Below, in pieces: positions 1 to 8,038 of a DNA stretch of 32,497 nucleotides. The notes under the pieces were generated by a model. The model had not been told where the DNA came from. It ran no database searches and worked only from the letters and a program-made list of their open reading frames with translations. The number at the start of each line of letters is the position of its first letter. Position 1 is the first letter of the stretch. The stretch lies in assembly GCA_025210375.1 (NCBI GenBank), contig JAOASB010000016.1, forward strand, positions 1 through 32,497, in the 5' to 3' direction. The stretch comes from Maledivibacter sp. (GTDB lineage Bacteria > Bacillota > Clostridia > Peptostreptococcales > Caminicellaceae). A program made the position numbers and the translations under genes.

Positions 1-80
1 ACATGCTTAAGAAGCTAAAGACTGCCGATGAAATGTATCTGTGTTACAAAAAATACATAAGAAATAAAAAAGTCAATTAA
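1..80 (+). CDS. C-terminal end of an unidentified rightward gene (partial)
   Basis: An open frame enters from the left edge and ends at TAA 78-80. The visible 25 residues are lysine-rich and end YIRNKKVN. It is one of only two rightward genes and converges on the M41 protease gene, with a shared hairpin between them. Too little is visible to name the product; a complete 25-residue peptide starting at the ATG at position 3 is possible but less likely. Confidence 0.5.
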   Translation, partial: MLKKLKTADEMYLCYKKYIRNKKVN

Positions 81-85
81 ATTGT

Positions 86-110
86 AAGACCAGGAATCAA
101 TCCTGGTCTT
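86..110. terminator. Bidirectional hairpin terminator between convergent genes
   Basis: A perfect 10-bp stem (AAGACCAGGA at 86-95 with TCCTGGTCTT at 101-110) encloses a 5-nt loop and is followed by TATTATTT on the plus strand. It lies just after the rightward gene's stop and overlaps the last codons and stop of the leftward protease gene, so it can serve both. Confidence 0.8.
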
Positions 111-1101
111 TATTATTTAATTCAAGTATCTCTCTCACTCTAGAACCACTTAGAATCTTTTCTCTGGCTAAATCTTCACTCAGTCTTAATATCTTATCTT
201 TATTTTCTAAAATAATTTTCTTTGTATCTGCATAAAGTGGATCAACAATTTTTCTGTATACATTTTGTTTTTCATCGGAAGTTAAAACATCCCATGTTAT
301 AGGCCCAAGTTCAGTAAGACCATTATTCACTAAGGCTATTACAGATTTCTCAATGCTTTTTATGTCACTTCCTGCACCGTATGTTGCTTCCCCTTCATCG
401 GATAGGAGTTCTTGTGCTAAAAGCCCGGCCAATGAAACTTGTATATCGTTATAAAAATCTTCTTTAAAAACAAATTCACTAGTTGTTCTATGGATTCCCA
501 GTGGTAATTTTCTTGATTTTTTACTATATATATATCTATCTACCCTATCTTTATCCTTTGCATTAAATATCCTTAACTCTATTGTTTTTTCTGGCTTTAA
601 TATTTCATTGACTAAACAATGTCCACTTTCATGTACAGCAATACGCTTAAGCTCTTCATTAGTATTTTCGACATGTTCACTTGGAAACATTTCTAAATAT
701 ATGATCGAGTATATTGGCAGTAAAGTAATATTTATACAAATAGAAATAGCAATTATTTTTTTTAACACTTTTAATTTGGATTTATTTCTTTTTTCATATT
801 GATCATTTGGATTTTCAATAGGTTTTTTAAGGGAATATATCAAAGCCAAATATATTAATATCATAAAAGTTGTAGTTATTATAGGTTTAAAACTTGAATT
901 AGCTTTTCCTAGATATCTATAATATTCTTTAAATGTTACAAACTGATTAATTGTAAAATATGCTAATCCTAAAACCACTACTAGAACAAATAATAAACCA
1001 ATTTGAAAAATCATGTCCTTGAAACGCGAATATTCTTCTTTCTTATTTTCATTTAATTTTTCAGAAATTTCTTCTGTAATTTCATTTAATTCAGTATTCA
1101 T
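97..1101 (-). CDS. Stand-alone FtsH-type (M41) membrane zinc metalloprotease
   Basis: This 334-residue protein has about three predicted membrane segments (roughly 31-50, 73-90, 116-136), then a protease domain. HESGH at 157-161 matches the HEAGH zinc motif of FtsH. AGLLAQELL (225-233) followed by GAGSDI (242-247) matches the FtsH segment that supplies the third zinc ligand, here D246. The AAA+ ATPase domain that makes up half of ordinary FtsH (about 600 residues) is absent: no Walker A motif is present. The active site therefore probably faces the cytoplasm and may cleave a membrane or partly folded substrate without ATP. The start is supported by AAGGAGG eight bases before the ATG, and a good promoter lies upstream. 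Family assignment is strong; the substrate is unknown. Confidence 0.8.
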   Translation of the reverse strand: MNTELNEITEEISEKLNENKKEEYSRFKDMIFQIGLLFVLVVVLGLAYFTINQFVTFKEYYRYLGKANSSFKPIITTTFMILIYLALIYSLKKPIENPNDQYEKRNKSKLKVLKKIIAISICINITLLPIYSIIYLEMFPSEHVENTNEELKRIAVHESGHCLVNEILKPEKTIELRIFNAKDKDRVDRYIYSKKSRKLPLGIHRTTSEFVFKEDFYNDIQVSLAGLLAQELLSDEGEATYGAGSDIKSIEKSVIALVNNGLTELGPITWDVLTSDEKQNVYRKIVDPLYADTKKIILENKDKILRLSEDLAREKILSGSRVREILELNNKDQD

Positions 1102-1139
1102 AAGCTCCCTCCTTTTTTGTTTTAAATTTGCCCTTTTAT

Positions 1140-1168
1140 ATTTTAAAGGAATATTATTCTAAAATCAA
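1140..1168 (-). promoter_or_regulatory. Sigma-A-type promoter for the M41 protease gene
   Basis: Reading leftward, TTGATT (1163-1168) and TAAAAT (1140-1145) are separated by exactly 17 bases. The -10 lies about 40 bases upstream of the protease ATG and 72 bases beyond the stop of the DUF457 gene, so the protease probably has its own transcript. Confidence 0.55.
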
Positions 1169-1216
1169 CTTTTTATCGATTGTTATCATTATTTTAAACT
1201 ACGGAATCAGTTTTGT

Positions 1217-1810
1217 TTATCCATATATATCTATAATTCTATAAGCCACAAATAGCATTGCTCCTATAGACAACACCGTTTCTATACTTCCTCCTGTACT
1301 GAAACGCAAAGGAGCTTTGTAATTTTTATCATCAATAGGATACAAAGCTTCTATTCCATGTTCTGTAAAAAAGTCTGATACAAGATGTGAAACGTAGCCT
1401 ACCATAAAGCTTTTTCCTTGGTCTACATATCCATACTTTTGTGTGAAAAGGTGTACTGTTATATAAAATATGAATACCCCAGCTAATGAATGAGTAAATC
1501 CTCTATGATGGGATATCCCAATCATTATTGAAATTGCTCCAATGAAATTTAGTAATGTACTATTAAATTTTATGTAATTACTATAAAGTAATAATGAACC
1601 CAATAAACAATAAACAAACATCTTAGTGGCTTTATTCCTTTTTACAGGTAATATTTTTTGATTCAATTTGCTTTTGGGATGATCAAGATCCGGAATCATA
1701 GATCCAAAAGCTGCAGATAAAACAGTAGTTACTGTTAATGGAATACTAAGTGCTGGATTTACTAAAAAAGCAGTAGCAGTTCCTAGTGTTACATGACTTT
1801 TTACATTCAT
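1217..1810 (-). CDS. DUF457/YdjM-like membrane-bound metal-dependent hydrolase
   Basis: A 197-residue polytopic membrane protein. Family hallmarks visible are IPDLDHP (39-45), SHHRGFTHS (100-108) and the segment with H142 and D146 (GYVSHLVSDFFTEHG). These His/Asp residues are the presumed metal ligands of the DUF457/YdjM family (YdjM is LexA-regulated in E. coli). I chose the ATG at 1808-1810 because AAGGAA lies 8 bases upstream; an earlier in-frame ATG at 1841-1843 has no such site. It follows the HD-GYP gene by about 100 bases, with a weak hairpin between them. The family's true reaction is not established; a membrane or lipid-related hydrolase role is only annotation tradition. Confidence 0.75.
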   Translation of the reverse strand: MNVKSHVTLGTATAFLVNPALSIPLTVTTVLSAAFGSMIPDLDHPKSKLNQKILPVKRNKATKMFVYCLLGSLLLYSNYIKFNSTLLNFIGAISIMIGISHHRGFTHSLAGVFIFYITVHLFTQKYGYVDQGKSFMVGYVSHLVSDFFTEHGIEALYPIDDKNYKAPLRFSTGGSIETVLSIGAMLFVAYRIIDIYG

Positions 1811-1846
1811 TTTTATCATTTCCTTTCTTAAATAACAAAGCATAAA

Positions 1847-1881
1847 AAAACAGCCTTTAAATTAATTTATACGGGCTTTTT
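1847..1881 (-). terminator. Weak hairpin with U-run between HD-GYP and DUF457 genes
   Basis: Leftward, AAAAGCC can pair with GGCTGTTT (one mismatch), followed by a run of seven T. The stem has only four contiguous GC-containing pairs, and the first in-frame ATG of the next gene lies at the end of the T run. It may give partial termination or may mean nothing. Confidence 0.3.
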
Positions 1882-1907
1882 ATAAAGAAGGTGTACCTAT
1901 ACTACCT

Positions 1908-2495
1908 TTAATTGCATGTAGCTTCCTTCATTGATTCATATGGATCTAAAACATTATTAATATTTTCAATAAATAGTTTAGTTAGTCTTGGATCAAATTG
2001 GGTTCCAGCTCCATCCACAATGATCTTCAGAGCTTCCTTTTTTGTATATACCTTTTTTCTATAAGTTCTTTCACTTGTTAATGCATCGTATACATCGGTT
2101 ATTGAAATAATCCTAGATAAAAAAGGTATGTTGTTTTCTAAAAGTCCATCTGGATATCCCTTACCATCCCATTTTTCATGATGATATCTTACTACATTAG
2201 AGTAAGCTTTAAGCTCAGGAATAAGTAGTATATACTGCTCACCGAATATCGAATGTGTCTCTATGGCTTTCCTTTCACGTTCATTTAAAGCTCCGGGTTT
2301 ATTAAGTATAGATTTCTTTATCCTAGCCTTACCAATGTCATGAAGTAATGCTAAAGCATAAAGTCTATTTAATTCACTATTCTCCAAACCTAATACACAA
2401 CCAAATTTTTTTGAATAAAAGGCAACTCTTTTTGAATGTTCTTTTTCTCTTTCCCCTAAGTTTTTTAGCAACAAAAAATTTTCAAATTTCCTCAT
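1908..2495 (-). CDS. HD-GYP domain cyclic-di-GMP phosphodiesterase
   Basis: A compact 195-residue protein that is essentially a bare HD-GYP domain with no sensor or membrane part. It has the HD pair in LLHDIGK (52-53), H81, HH at 105-106, the signature HHExxDGxGYP (105-115), D134 in TDVYDALT, and GTQFDP near the C-terminus. All metal-binding positions expected for the family are present, so it should be active in hydrolysing c-di-GMP to pGpG/GMP in the cytoplasm. Its RBS (GGGAGG) is about 12 bases before the ATG, a slightly long spacing. It lies just beyond the translocase gene at the far end of the transfer region, from the GGDEF cyclase at the front. Functional coupling of the two is inference. 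Confidence 0.85.
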   Translation of the reverse strand: MRKFENFLLLKNLGEREKEHSKRVAFYSKKFGCVLGLENSELNRLYALALLHDIGKARIKKSILNKPGALNERERKAIETHSIFGEQYILLIPELKAYSNVVRYHHEKWDGKGYPDGLLENNIPFLSRIISITDVYDALTSERTYRKKVYTKKEALKIIVDGAGTQFDPRLTKLFIENINNVLDPYESMKEATCN

Positions 2496-2543
2496 TTAAT
2501 TCATATCCTCCCTGGTAAAATACAGTTCATATACACTTTCCAA

Positions 2544-2660
2544 AATGGTTCCCAAAGAATGGTTCCCACCAAATTATCTATACCTGATTTAGATAATTTT
2601 TAGTATTTTCAAATACTCTGGACCTTTTTTGTTAAGGGAACCATTCCTCTGGGAACCATT
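2544..2660. repeat. Doubled inverted repeat of GGGAACCATT (long hairpin)
   Basis: AATGGTTCCC occurs twice in tandem (2544-2553, 2558-2567) and its complement GGGAACCATT twice (2636-2645, 2651-2660). The two halves pair over about 24-25 bp: two perfect 10-bp blocks joined by a 4-5 base imperfect block, around a 68-base AT-rich loop. It sits in the gap between the translocase gene (stop at 2668) and the HD-GYP gene. It could terminate the transfer operon (a short T run follows the second half on the plus strand only), or be a protein-binding, nicking or replication site. No relaxase is in the window to support an oriT reading. Confidence 0.75.
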
Positions 2661-2667
2661 TTTATTT

Positions 2668-4632
2668 TTATTCTTTTAAAGCTTTTGGATTAAACTTTTT
2701 CAAGAATTCATAAGCTTCGATTTGAGATATCCGTATATATGTTTTACTTCCGCGACCAGTTCCTGTCATTTCAATAACACCTTCTTTCTCCATTTCTTTT
2801 AAAATTCTTAGCAAATCTTCTTTTCTAATTCCAAGTTGTCCTCTTATAACATTTGTTGAAGGCAAGATAAGTGTTTCATCATCTGATCGATATGCTATTT
2901 CATTAACATAAATCCTTACTATCAAATCCTTATCAGAATAATTTGTAATATTACCCATATTTTCCTCATCGTCCATTTTATTGCTTACTCCTAAATAGTT
3001 ATTATAAATTTCGTCTGTGTTTTTTGTATTTGAAATATCAATTGATTCCATATCTCCTTCTGTATAATTTAATGCTCTTTTCTTCCACCAATCAATTATT
3101 TTATCAATCTCCCTGTCACTTATATATGAACCCTGAAATCTTTCTGGATTTCTCATTTCTGTAGTGAACAAATATCCATCACCATTTCCTAGTAGTTTCT
3201 CTGCCCCTGCTTGGTCCAAGATAATTCTTGAATTTGTATTATCTTGAACTGCAAAGGCAATCCTTGCTGCAAGATTAGCCTTAATGACACCAGTTACTAC
3301 ATCCATGGAAGGTCTTTGAGTTGCAACTATTAGATGTATCCCTGCGGCCCTCGCTAGTTGACCAAGTCTTTGAATGCTTTCTTCCACTACTTCACCTACC
3401 AGAAGCATTAGGTCAGCAAGTTCATCGATCACAATGACTATTTTTTCCATACAATTACCATTATTTTTTTCGTTATATCTATCTATGTCTCTAACTCCAG
3501 CCTTAGCAAAGGCTTTATACCTTTTTCCCATCTCCTCAACTGCCCACTCTAAACCTTTAGCTGCCCTTTTAGGATCAGTTATTACTGGAAAAATGAGATG
3601 TGGTATTCCATTATAGTTACTTAGCTCCACTACTTTAGGATCAATTAAAATAAGTTTCATCTTCTCCGGTGTATTTTTTAGTATGAGACTTGTGATTATA
3701 GTATTTACACAAACACTTTTTCCTCCTCCAGTTTGTCCAGCAATTAAGATGTGAGGGCATTTAGCAATATTCAAAGTCTGTATTTCACCTATTGCCGTCC
3801 TACCTATAGGAATTTCTAAGGTCTTAGTAGGTAAATTTAAGACTTCCATAAGTACGTCTCTATGATAGATCATTCTACGCACCTTGTTAGGTATCTCAAA
3901 GCATAAACCGTCCTTGTCAGGCTTTATGGTTATATAGTCTACTCCCAAGGTCATAGCTATTTCCTTTTCGTACTTTGTAACCTGGGATATTCTTTCATCT
4001 CCAATGTTAGCAATAAATCTTGTTATTGCTGGGCCATTAAGAACTTTTTCAATTTTTATATAGTCAAGATCATACTTTTGAAAGCACCATATTAGTTCTT
4101 TCTTTAGTCCATCATCATTTATATCTTCTTTAGCATTATTACTTTCAAGAAGTGTAATTGGTGGACAATCCTTATTTATATGTAATGGTTCTTCTTGCTT
4201 CTTCTCTGGTATTGTTTCGATATTCTTTTTCGCAAAGTCAATTTCATAACAATTCTCTTTAGTTTCAGCATTTTTAGAAGAATTAACTTTTTCAACAAGA
4301 AATTTTAACACGTACTTAATTACATCTAATAAATTTTCAGCCATGAATACTGTGGCATTAAATATAATCTTAATATTTAACAAAGCCACTGAAGATAGTA
4401 TCATTACTGTCCCAACTGATATAAAATCATATGCTATACTTTCATAGCCCTTTAAAGCCTTAAGGCTATTTATTTTTTCAACATTTAAATATACTAATCC
4501 TAAAGCTATAAATACTATAGAAACTATTATTATGTTTATTATCCATTGCTTTATCTTCTCAAGTAGCTTCTCCTTCATATTTGTCATTTTTAATTTTATA
4601 TTTCCCTTGCTATTTGTAGTTCCTTTAGCCAT
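2668..4632 (-). CDS. FtsK/SpoIIIE-type DNA translocase, probable conjugative coupling/transfer motor
   Basis: This 654-residue protein has two N-terminal membrane segments (about 32-50 and 68-90) and a charged linker. A complete FtsK motor follows: the alpha/beta part includes GPAITRF (200-206), Walker A is GQTGGGKS (299-306), Walker B is VIVIDELADL (398-407), and ATQRPS follows at 437-442. A C-terminal winged-helix-like segment (about 565-645, ending TGTGRGSKTYIRI) takes the place of FtsK gamma. It is shorter than chromosomal FtsK/SpoIIIE (about 750-1300 residues). TcpA of pCW3 and Orf21 of Tn916 show that FtsK-like ATPases act as coupling proteins in Gram-positive conjugation; that role fits this location, 25 bases after a small membrane protein gene. 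Chromosome-style dsDNA pumping or segregation remains possible. RBS AAGGAG lies 8 bases before the ATG. Confidence 0.82.
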   Translation of the reverse strand: MAKGTTNSKGNIKLKMTNMKEKLLEKIKQWIINIIIVSIVFIALGLVYLNVEKINSLKALKGYESIAYDFISVGTVMILSSVALLNIKIIFNATVFMAENLLDVIKYVLKFLVEKVNSSKNAETKENCYEIDFAKKNIETIPEKKQEEPLHINKDCPPITLLESNNAKEDINDDGLKKELIWCFQKYDLDYIKIEKVLNGPAITRFIANIGDERISQVTKYEKEIAMTLGVDYITIKPDKDGLCFEIPNKVRRMIYHRDVLMEVLNLPTKTLEIPIGRTAIGEIQTLNIAKCPHILIAGQTGGGKSVCVNTIITSLILKNTPEKMKLILIDPKVVELSNYNGIPHLIFPVITDPKRAAKGLEWAVEEMGKRYKAFAKAGVRDIDRYNEKNNGNCMEKIVIVIDELADLMLLVGEVVEESIQRLGQLARAAGIHLIVATQRPSMDVVTGVIKANLAARIAFAVQDNTNSRIILDQAGAEKLLGNGDGYLFTTEMRNPERFQGSYISDREIDKIIDWWKKRALNYTEGDMESIDISNTKNTDEIYNNYLGVSNKMDDEENMGNITNYSDKDLIVRIYVNEIAYRSDDETLILPSTNVIRGQLGIRKEDLLRILKEMEKEGVIEMTGTGRGSKTYIRISQIEAYEFLKKFNPKALKE

Positions 4633-4657
4633 GCCTTTAGCTCCTTTCTATTTAGCT

Positions 4658-4939
4658 CTATTTAGCAATTGTCTTAATAGCCTCCATAAATTCATCAGAA
4701 TTATTGATTGCAAAGTTATAAATGTAGACTAAAAGATCCTTGCCTTTTTCCATTGATAAATTAAATATTTTTTTAATAAGGGGGTAATTCTGCTCCCAGT
4801 TTGAAAATAAAGCAAAAAGAGCCAACGCAACTGATATTCCCCTTGCAAAAACCATTATTTTAGGGAAAACATCTACAAACTTTACAAACATAGCCCCTAT
4901 AATTAGTATTACTAATACTACCATTAATTTTTCATCCAT
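4658..4939 (-). CDS. Small two-helix membrane protein of the transfer region
   Basis: A 93-residue protein with a hydrophobic first half (about residues 5-50, probably two membrane helices) and a charged C-terminal tail. I chose the ATG at 4937-4939 (MDEKLMVV) because AAGGAG lies 8 bases before it; an upstream in-frame GTG overlaps that RBS. It is tightly packed between the RHH-like gene (19 bases) and the translocase gene (25 bases). Such small membrane proteins are common in Gram-positive T4SS loci as channel accessory subunits, but I do not recognise a family. Confidence 0.7.
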   Translation of the reverse strand: MDEKLMVVLVILIIGAMFVKFVDVFPKIMVFARGISVALALFALFSNWEQNYPLIKKIFNLSMEKGKDLLVYIYNFAINNSDEFMEAIKTIAK

Positions 4940-4958
4940 ACTAAGCACTCCTTATCCT

Positions 4959-5297
4959 TTAAATAACACCTTCACTCCTTGCTCTATTAAGGGTTTCTAA
5001 AATATATTTTCTAAGATCTGCAGCTACATCAACACGTAGATGTTCATTGCAATATTTATAATAATCATGTTTATCCTTTTCGGTTAAGTATGTATAGGCT
5101 TTTTGATTCTTTTTGTCCTCTTGATTTTTCTTTGGCCTTCCTTTAACTTTTTCTATAAGCTTTTTATTTGTATCTTTTAGGTTCTTAGCATTATATCTTT
5201 TAGGTTCATCGAATTTATGATTAACATCCCCACTGACTAGATTACTATTAGATTCTGATCTTGTTAGTTTAATTCTTCTCATATTAGAATCCGTCAT
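4959..5297 (-). CDS. Probable ribbon-helix-helix DNA-binding protein with AT-hook-like motif
   Basis: A 112-residue basic protein. The first half is polar and probably disordered, and contains KGRPKK, an AT-hook-like motif. The second half, AYTYLTEKDKHDYYKYC through LRKYILETLNRA, looks like a ribbon-helix-helix fold: a short strand, then two helices. It is the first gene of the three-gene group leading to the translocase and is preceded by a 128-base gap with an AT-rich dyad. By analogy with plasmid RHH proteins it could be a relaxosome or partition accessory factor and could repress its own promoter. RBS GAAGGG precedes the ATG. The fold call comes from sequence pattern only. Confidence 0.6.
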   Translation of the reverse strand: MTDSNMRRIKLTRSESNSNLVSGDVNHKFDEPKRYNAKNLKDTNKKLIEKVKGRPKKNQEDKKNQKAYTYLTEKDKHDYYKYCNEHLRVDVAADLRKYILETLNRARSEGVI

Positions 5298-5368
5298 AAA
5301 ATTCCCTTCCTCAATTAATAGCCATTTATTAAACTATTTTATATATCTTTTTAAATATTTTTTAAGTG

Positions 5369-5399
5369 GTAAAAAAGTATTAACAAACTACTTTTTTAC
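5369..5399. repeat. AT-rich 11-bp inverted repeat upstream of the RHH gene
   Basis: GTAAAAAAGTA (5369-5379) and TACTTTTTTAC (5389-5399) form a perfect dyad around a 9-base spacer. It lies in the 128-base gap after VirB4 and about 70 bases before the RHH start. There is no GC core or U tail on either strand, so an operator or nucleoprotein site is more likely than a terminator. Leftward of it is a TATAAAAT stretch that could be a -10 element. Confidence 0.55.
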
Positions 5400-5425
5400 T
5401 GTTAATTTAGCAAAAAAAATAAAAC

Positions 5426-7261
5426 CTAACTAATTCCTCTGGTCTTAATAAGCTCAAGCTCTTTGTGGGGAAGTTCTGCCCTTAAAATATCAAAGGCTTC
5501 CTTGTTATTCTTTTTCTGCCTAAATATAAAGCCATACTCAGGTAAGTCAAGCCACTCATTTACTACTTCCCTAGGTATGTTTCCTGAAGTAGCAATCTCT
5601 TCTATTAAATCCTTTTTAAGTGTAAATAATACGTTGTATTTAGCATTGTTCCATATACCTTTATTATCTTTTAATATCGTTGGATCATTGAAGCCAGCAA
5701 TTTGCTGATAATTAAACTTTCTAGCGGTTGTAAAATTCCTGTATGCACTTTTCCTTGCTGGTGGTTTTTCAATAAGCCTTTGGAACTCATCGTCTACACC
5801 AAAACTGAACTGCATCTTTTTCAGTCTATCTCTTTTTACTTGCTGCCAAATCATTTGATCTATCATAAGTAATTTTGCTGTACCTATTTTTTCATCCAAT
5901 CCATCATCCACCGATGATGCAATATAAAATACTGTAAGGGAAGTATCCTTAATCCAGTCAGAACTTTGTGCATATTTAAACATATGTTTTTGTCCACCTT
6001 CAAAATATGTCCAAAGGTCCTCCATAAGATCCATTGAACCTTTTTTAAATAAAATCTTAGGATCATCGGAGAAGGCATGCTCTTTTATATATTCATAAAG
6101 TATTCTAATTCCAACACCCTCCCTAATTTCCCATGTTGAAGGTTCTTCTTCATCTATACCTGCATCTTCCCACATTTTTAATAGAGCAAATTCTAATGCA
6201 TTTCGTTTTTTAGTAGTAAATTCATCAACTAAAACACCTACAACACCCCTTGTTAATGTTTGTGCTTCAGTATATCTTGCTGCATCTGCTTTTTTAGCCT
6301 TTAATAGTTCAGACTCTGAAAGTCTTGAGGGATCTATTTCATTAAGTAGTGAAGGTTCGATTATTGTTGGATCAACAAACTTTCCGCTGGCAAGGGAATA
6401 ATCCACCCATTCCCCACCATATTTCTCACAAATATCTAGGTATTCACCATCAACATCCTTAATATATCCCTTCATTCCAGCTGCAAGCATACCCTCTATA
6501 AGAGCCTTTATAAAGGCTGATTTTCCCGATCCTGTATCCCCTATTACAAGCATATTTTCATTGTCAGATGATGACATAAAATCTATAGATACTGCTGTAC
6601 CATCCTTAATTCTATGTCCTATATAACAACCTATATCAGCCGATAGAGAACCATCCAGGAAAGGATAAAAGGCTGCTAGTGCGTCAAGATCCATTATCCT
6701 TCCGTGATAATCCTTAAGAAGCTCTAAGTCTCCTGCCATCCATGTAGCTGATAAAGCTCTTTGCTGCTCCATTTTAAGTTCATTATATTTAAAGCCCCAT
6801 ACATTTTTCATATTATGTTTTAGAGCCCTTATCTTTCTTTTAAATACTTTTTTATCGTCACAGGATATGGTGACTAATAAAAACACCTCTACATAGGCAC
6901 TTTTCATTGCATCACCAGCTCCAGAATTTCGAAGATTGACTATTGCATCAAGTGCTGCTTTTTCTTCTTCCCTTGGAGCATCTGATAGCTTACCGGTGCT
7001 ATGGGATTCTACGCTGGCCTGTAGTCTATCCATCTTCTTTGTCATTTTCCAGTCAAATTGTACATCTGCCCTTCTTATGTGGAGCATTGAATTTATACTT
7101 GCTCTTATGCCTGTTCTTTTGTCAGGTTTTGAGATGTCTCCATGATTAAATTCATATAGCATACCTGGAATAGCTCTATTAGGAAAACCGGTTATTAAGA
7201 AGGTTTTAACATTTGTATTCCCAACAATAATTTGATTTATCCTTGATCTAATGTTTATCAA
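5426..7261 (-). CDS. virB4: VirB4-like conjugation ATPase
   Basis: This 611-residue T4SS ATPase has Walker A GDTGSGKS (241-248) and Walker B ending VDDE (489-492), and the body has the VirB4/TraE/ConE pattern (KDVDGEYLDI, QIAGFND). VirB4 energises assembly and transport through the conjugation channel from the cytoplasmic membrane face. At 611 residues it is short for the family (about 650-850), consistent with part of the N-terminal domain residing in the upstream protein. It starts with TTG, supported by GAGGAGG 8 bases upstream, and overlaps the preceding gene by 14 bases, which suggests translational coupling. Family call is strong. Confidence 0.88.
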   Translation of the reverse strand: MINIRSRINQIIVGNTNVKTFLITGFPNRAIPGMLYEFNHGDISKPDKRTGIRASINSMLHIRRADVQFDWKMTKKMDRLQASVESHSTGKLSDAPREEEKAALDAIVNLRNSGAGDAMKSAYVEVFLLVTISCDDKKVFKRKIRALKHNMKNVWGFKYNELKMEQQRALSATWMAGDLELLKDYHGRIMDLDALAAFYPFLDGSLSADIGCYIGHRIKDGTAVSIDFMSSSDNENMLVIGDTGSGKSAFIKALIEGMLAAGMKGYIKDVDGEYLDICEKYGGEWVDYSLASGKFVDPTIIEPSLLNEIDPSRLSESELLKAKKADAARYTEAQTLTRGVVGVLVDEFTTKKRNALEFALLKMWEDAGIDEEEPSTWEIREGVGIRILYEYIKEHAFSDDPKILFKKGSMDLMEDLWTYFEGGQKHMFKYAQSSDWIKDTSLTVFYIASSVDDGLDEKIGTAKLLMIDQMIWQQVKRDRLKKMQFSFGVDDEFQRLIEKPPARKSAYRNFTTARKFNYQQIAGFNDPTILKDNKGIWNNAKYNVLFTLKKDLIEEIATSGNIPREVVNEWLDLPEYGFIFRQKKNNKEAFDILRAELPHKELELIKTRGIS

Positions 7262-8027
7262 AATTTATTCCTCCTCGTTTTACGTTTGAATCAGGGGTAA
7301 GCTGTGTCTTTATTCTAGATTTTATACTTCCACTACCAAGGCAAGCCCCATCAAATACCATCGCATCTTGTATCTCTTCTATATCTTCTTCTGCATCTCC
7401 ATCTGGTCTTTTGAGAATCCTTATGGTGTACTCCGTTTTACTTGCATGTCTTGATAGATTATAATGATGCTCTATTCTTGCACTTTCAATTTCTCTAATT
7501 CCTTGAGGAAATTCAGATAACCTTTCAAGCCTTTTCTCTAACAGGGTGGATTTTTCTGAAGAACACGTAGAAAATACGCTAACTTCTGTCCCCATAGATA
7601 CTGCTGCAAAAACTCTTTGTGCGAAATCCATGGCACGGCTTTCCTTGATTTCATCTGGACTTACCTCCCATGGGTCAACTGAATAGTCTATATATACAGC
7701 CTCTGAACCATCCTTATTTTTTACAATTGGTCCATACTCCTCAATATTGTTTAGCTGATCAAGGTCTTTAATACTTTTTTTATCACGTCTGAATCTTATA
7801 AGTCTTTTAAAATATCCTGGTAAATCTGCAGCCATAATTATGGTTGTAAAAAAAGCTACTGCAAGTACAAAGAAAACCCTAAACAAGGGAAAAGGGATTA
7901 TAATGAATGATAAAGCAACGGATATAACCGTTGCTATGATCACACATATAAGCCCTGGAATACTGAGTATTTTACCTATTTTTATATCTTCCAGTATATC
8001 TGCTGGAACATTTCTTGGTCTTAGCAT
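7248..8027 (-). CDS. VirB3/PrgI-like membrane protein with extra C-terminal domain
   Basis: A 259-residue protein with two close N-terminal membrane helices (about 20-72), as in VirB3/PrgI/TcpE-type subunits that sit directly before VirB4. Those proteins are normally about 90-130 residues. Here about 170 more follow (from LIRFRRDKK), a soluble alpha/beta region with FAQRVFAAVSMGTEVSVFST and YTIRILKRPDGDAEED. Gene order and the short VirB4 downstream suggest this tail is the detached start of the VirB4 N-terminal domain. That is inference; the tail could also be an independent adaptor. RBS AGGGGTGA precedes the ATG. Confidence 0.65.
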   Translation of the reverse strand: MLRPRNVPADILEDIKIGKILSIPGLICVIIATVISVALSFIIIPFPLFRVFFVLAVAFFTTIIMAADLPGYFKRLIRFRRDKKSIKDLDQLNNIEEYGPIVKNKDGSEAVYIDYSVDPWEVSPDEIKESRAMDFAQRVFAAVSMGTEVSVFSTCSSEKSTLLEKRLERLSEFPQGIREIESARIEHHYNLSRHASKTEYTIRILKRPDGDAEEDIEEIQDAMVFDGACLGSGSIKSRIKTQLTPDSNVKRGGINFDKH

Positions 8028-8038
8028 TATTTCACCCC

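Noticed and set aside
2544..2660. CRISPR-like repeat array
   Set aside because: Only two direct copies per side in inverted orientation, with no spacers of regular length and no cas genes.
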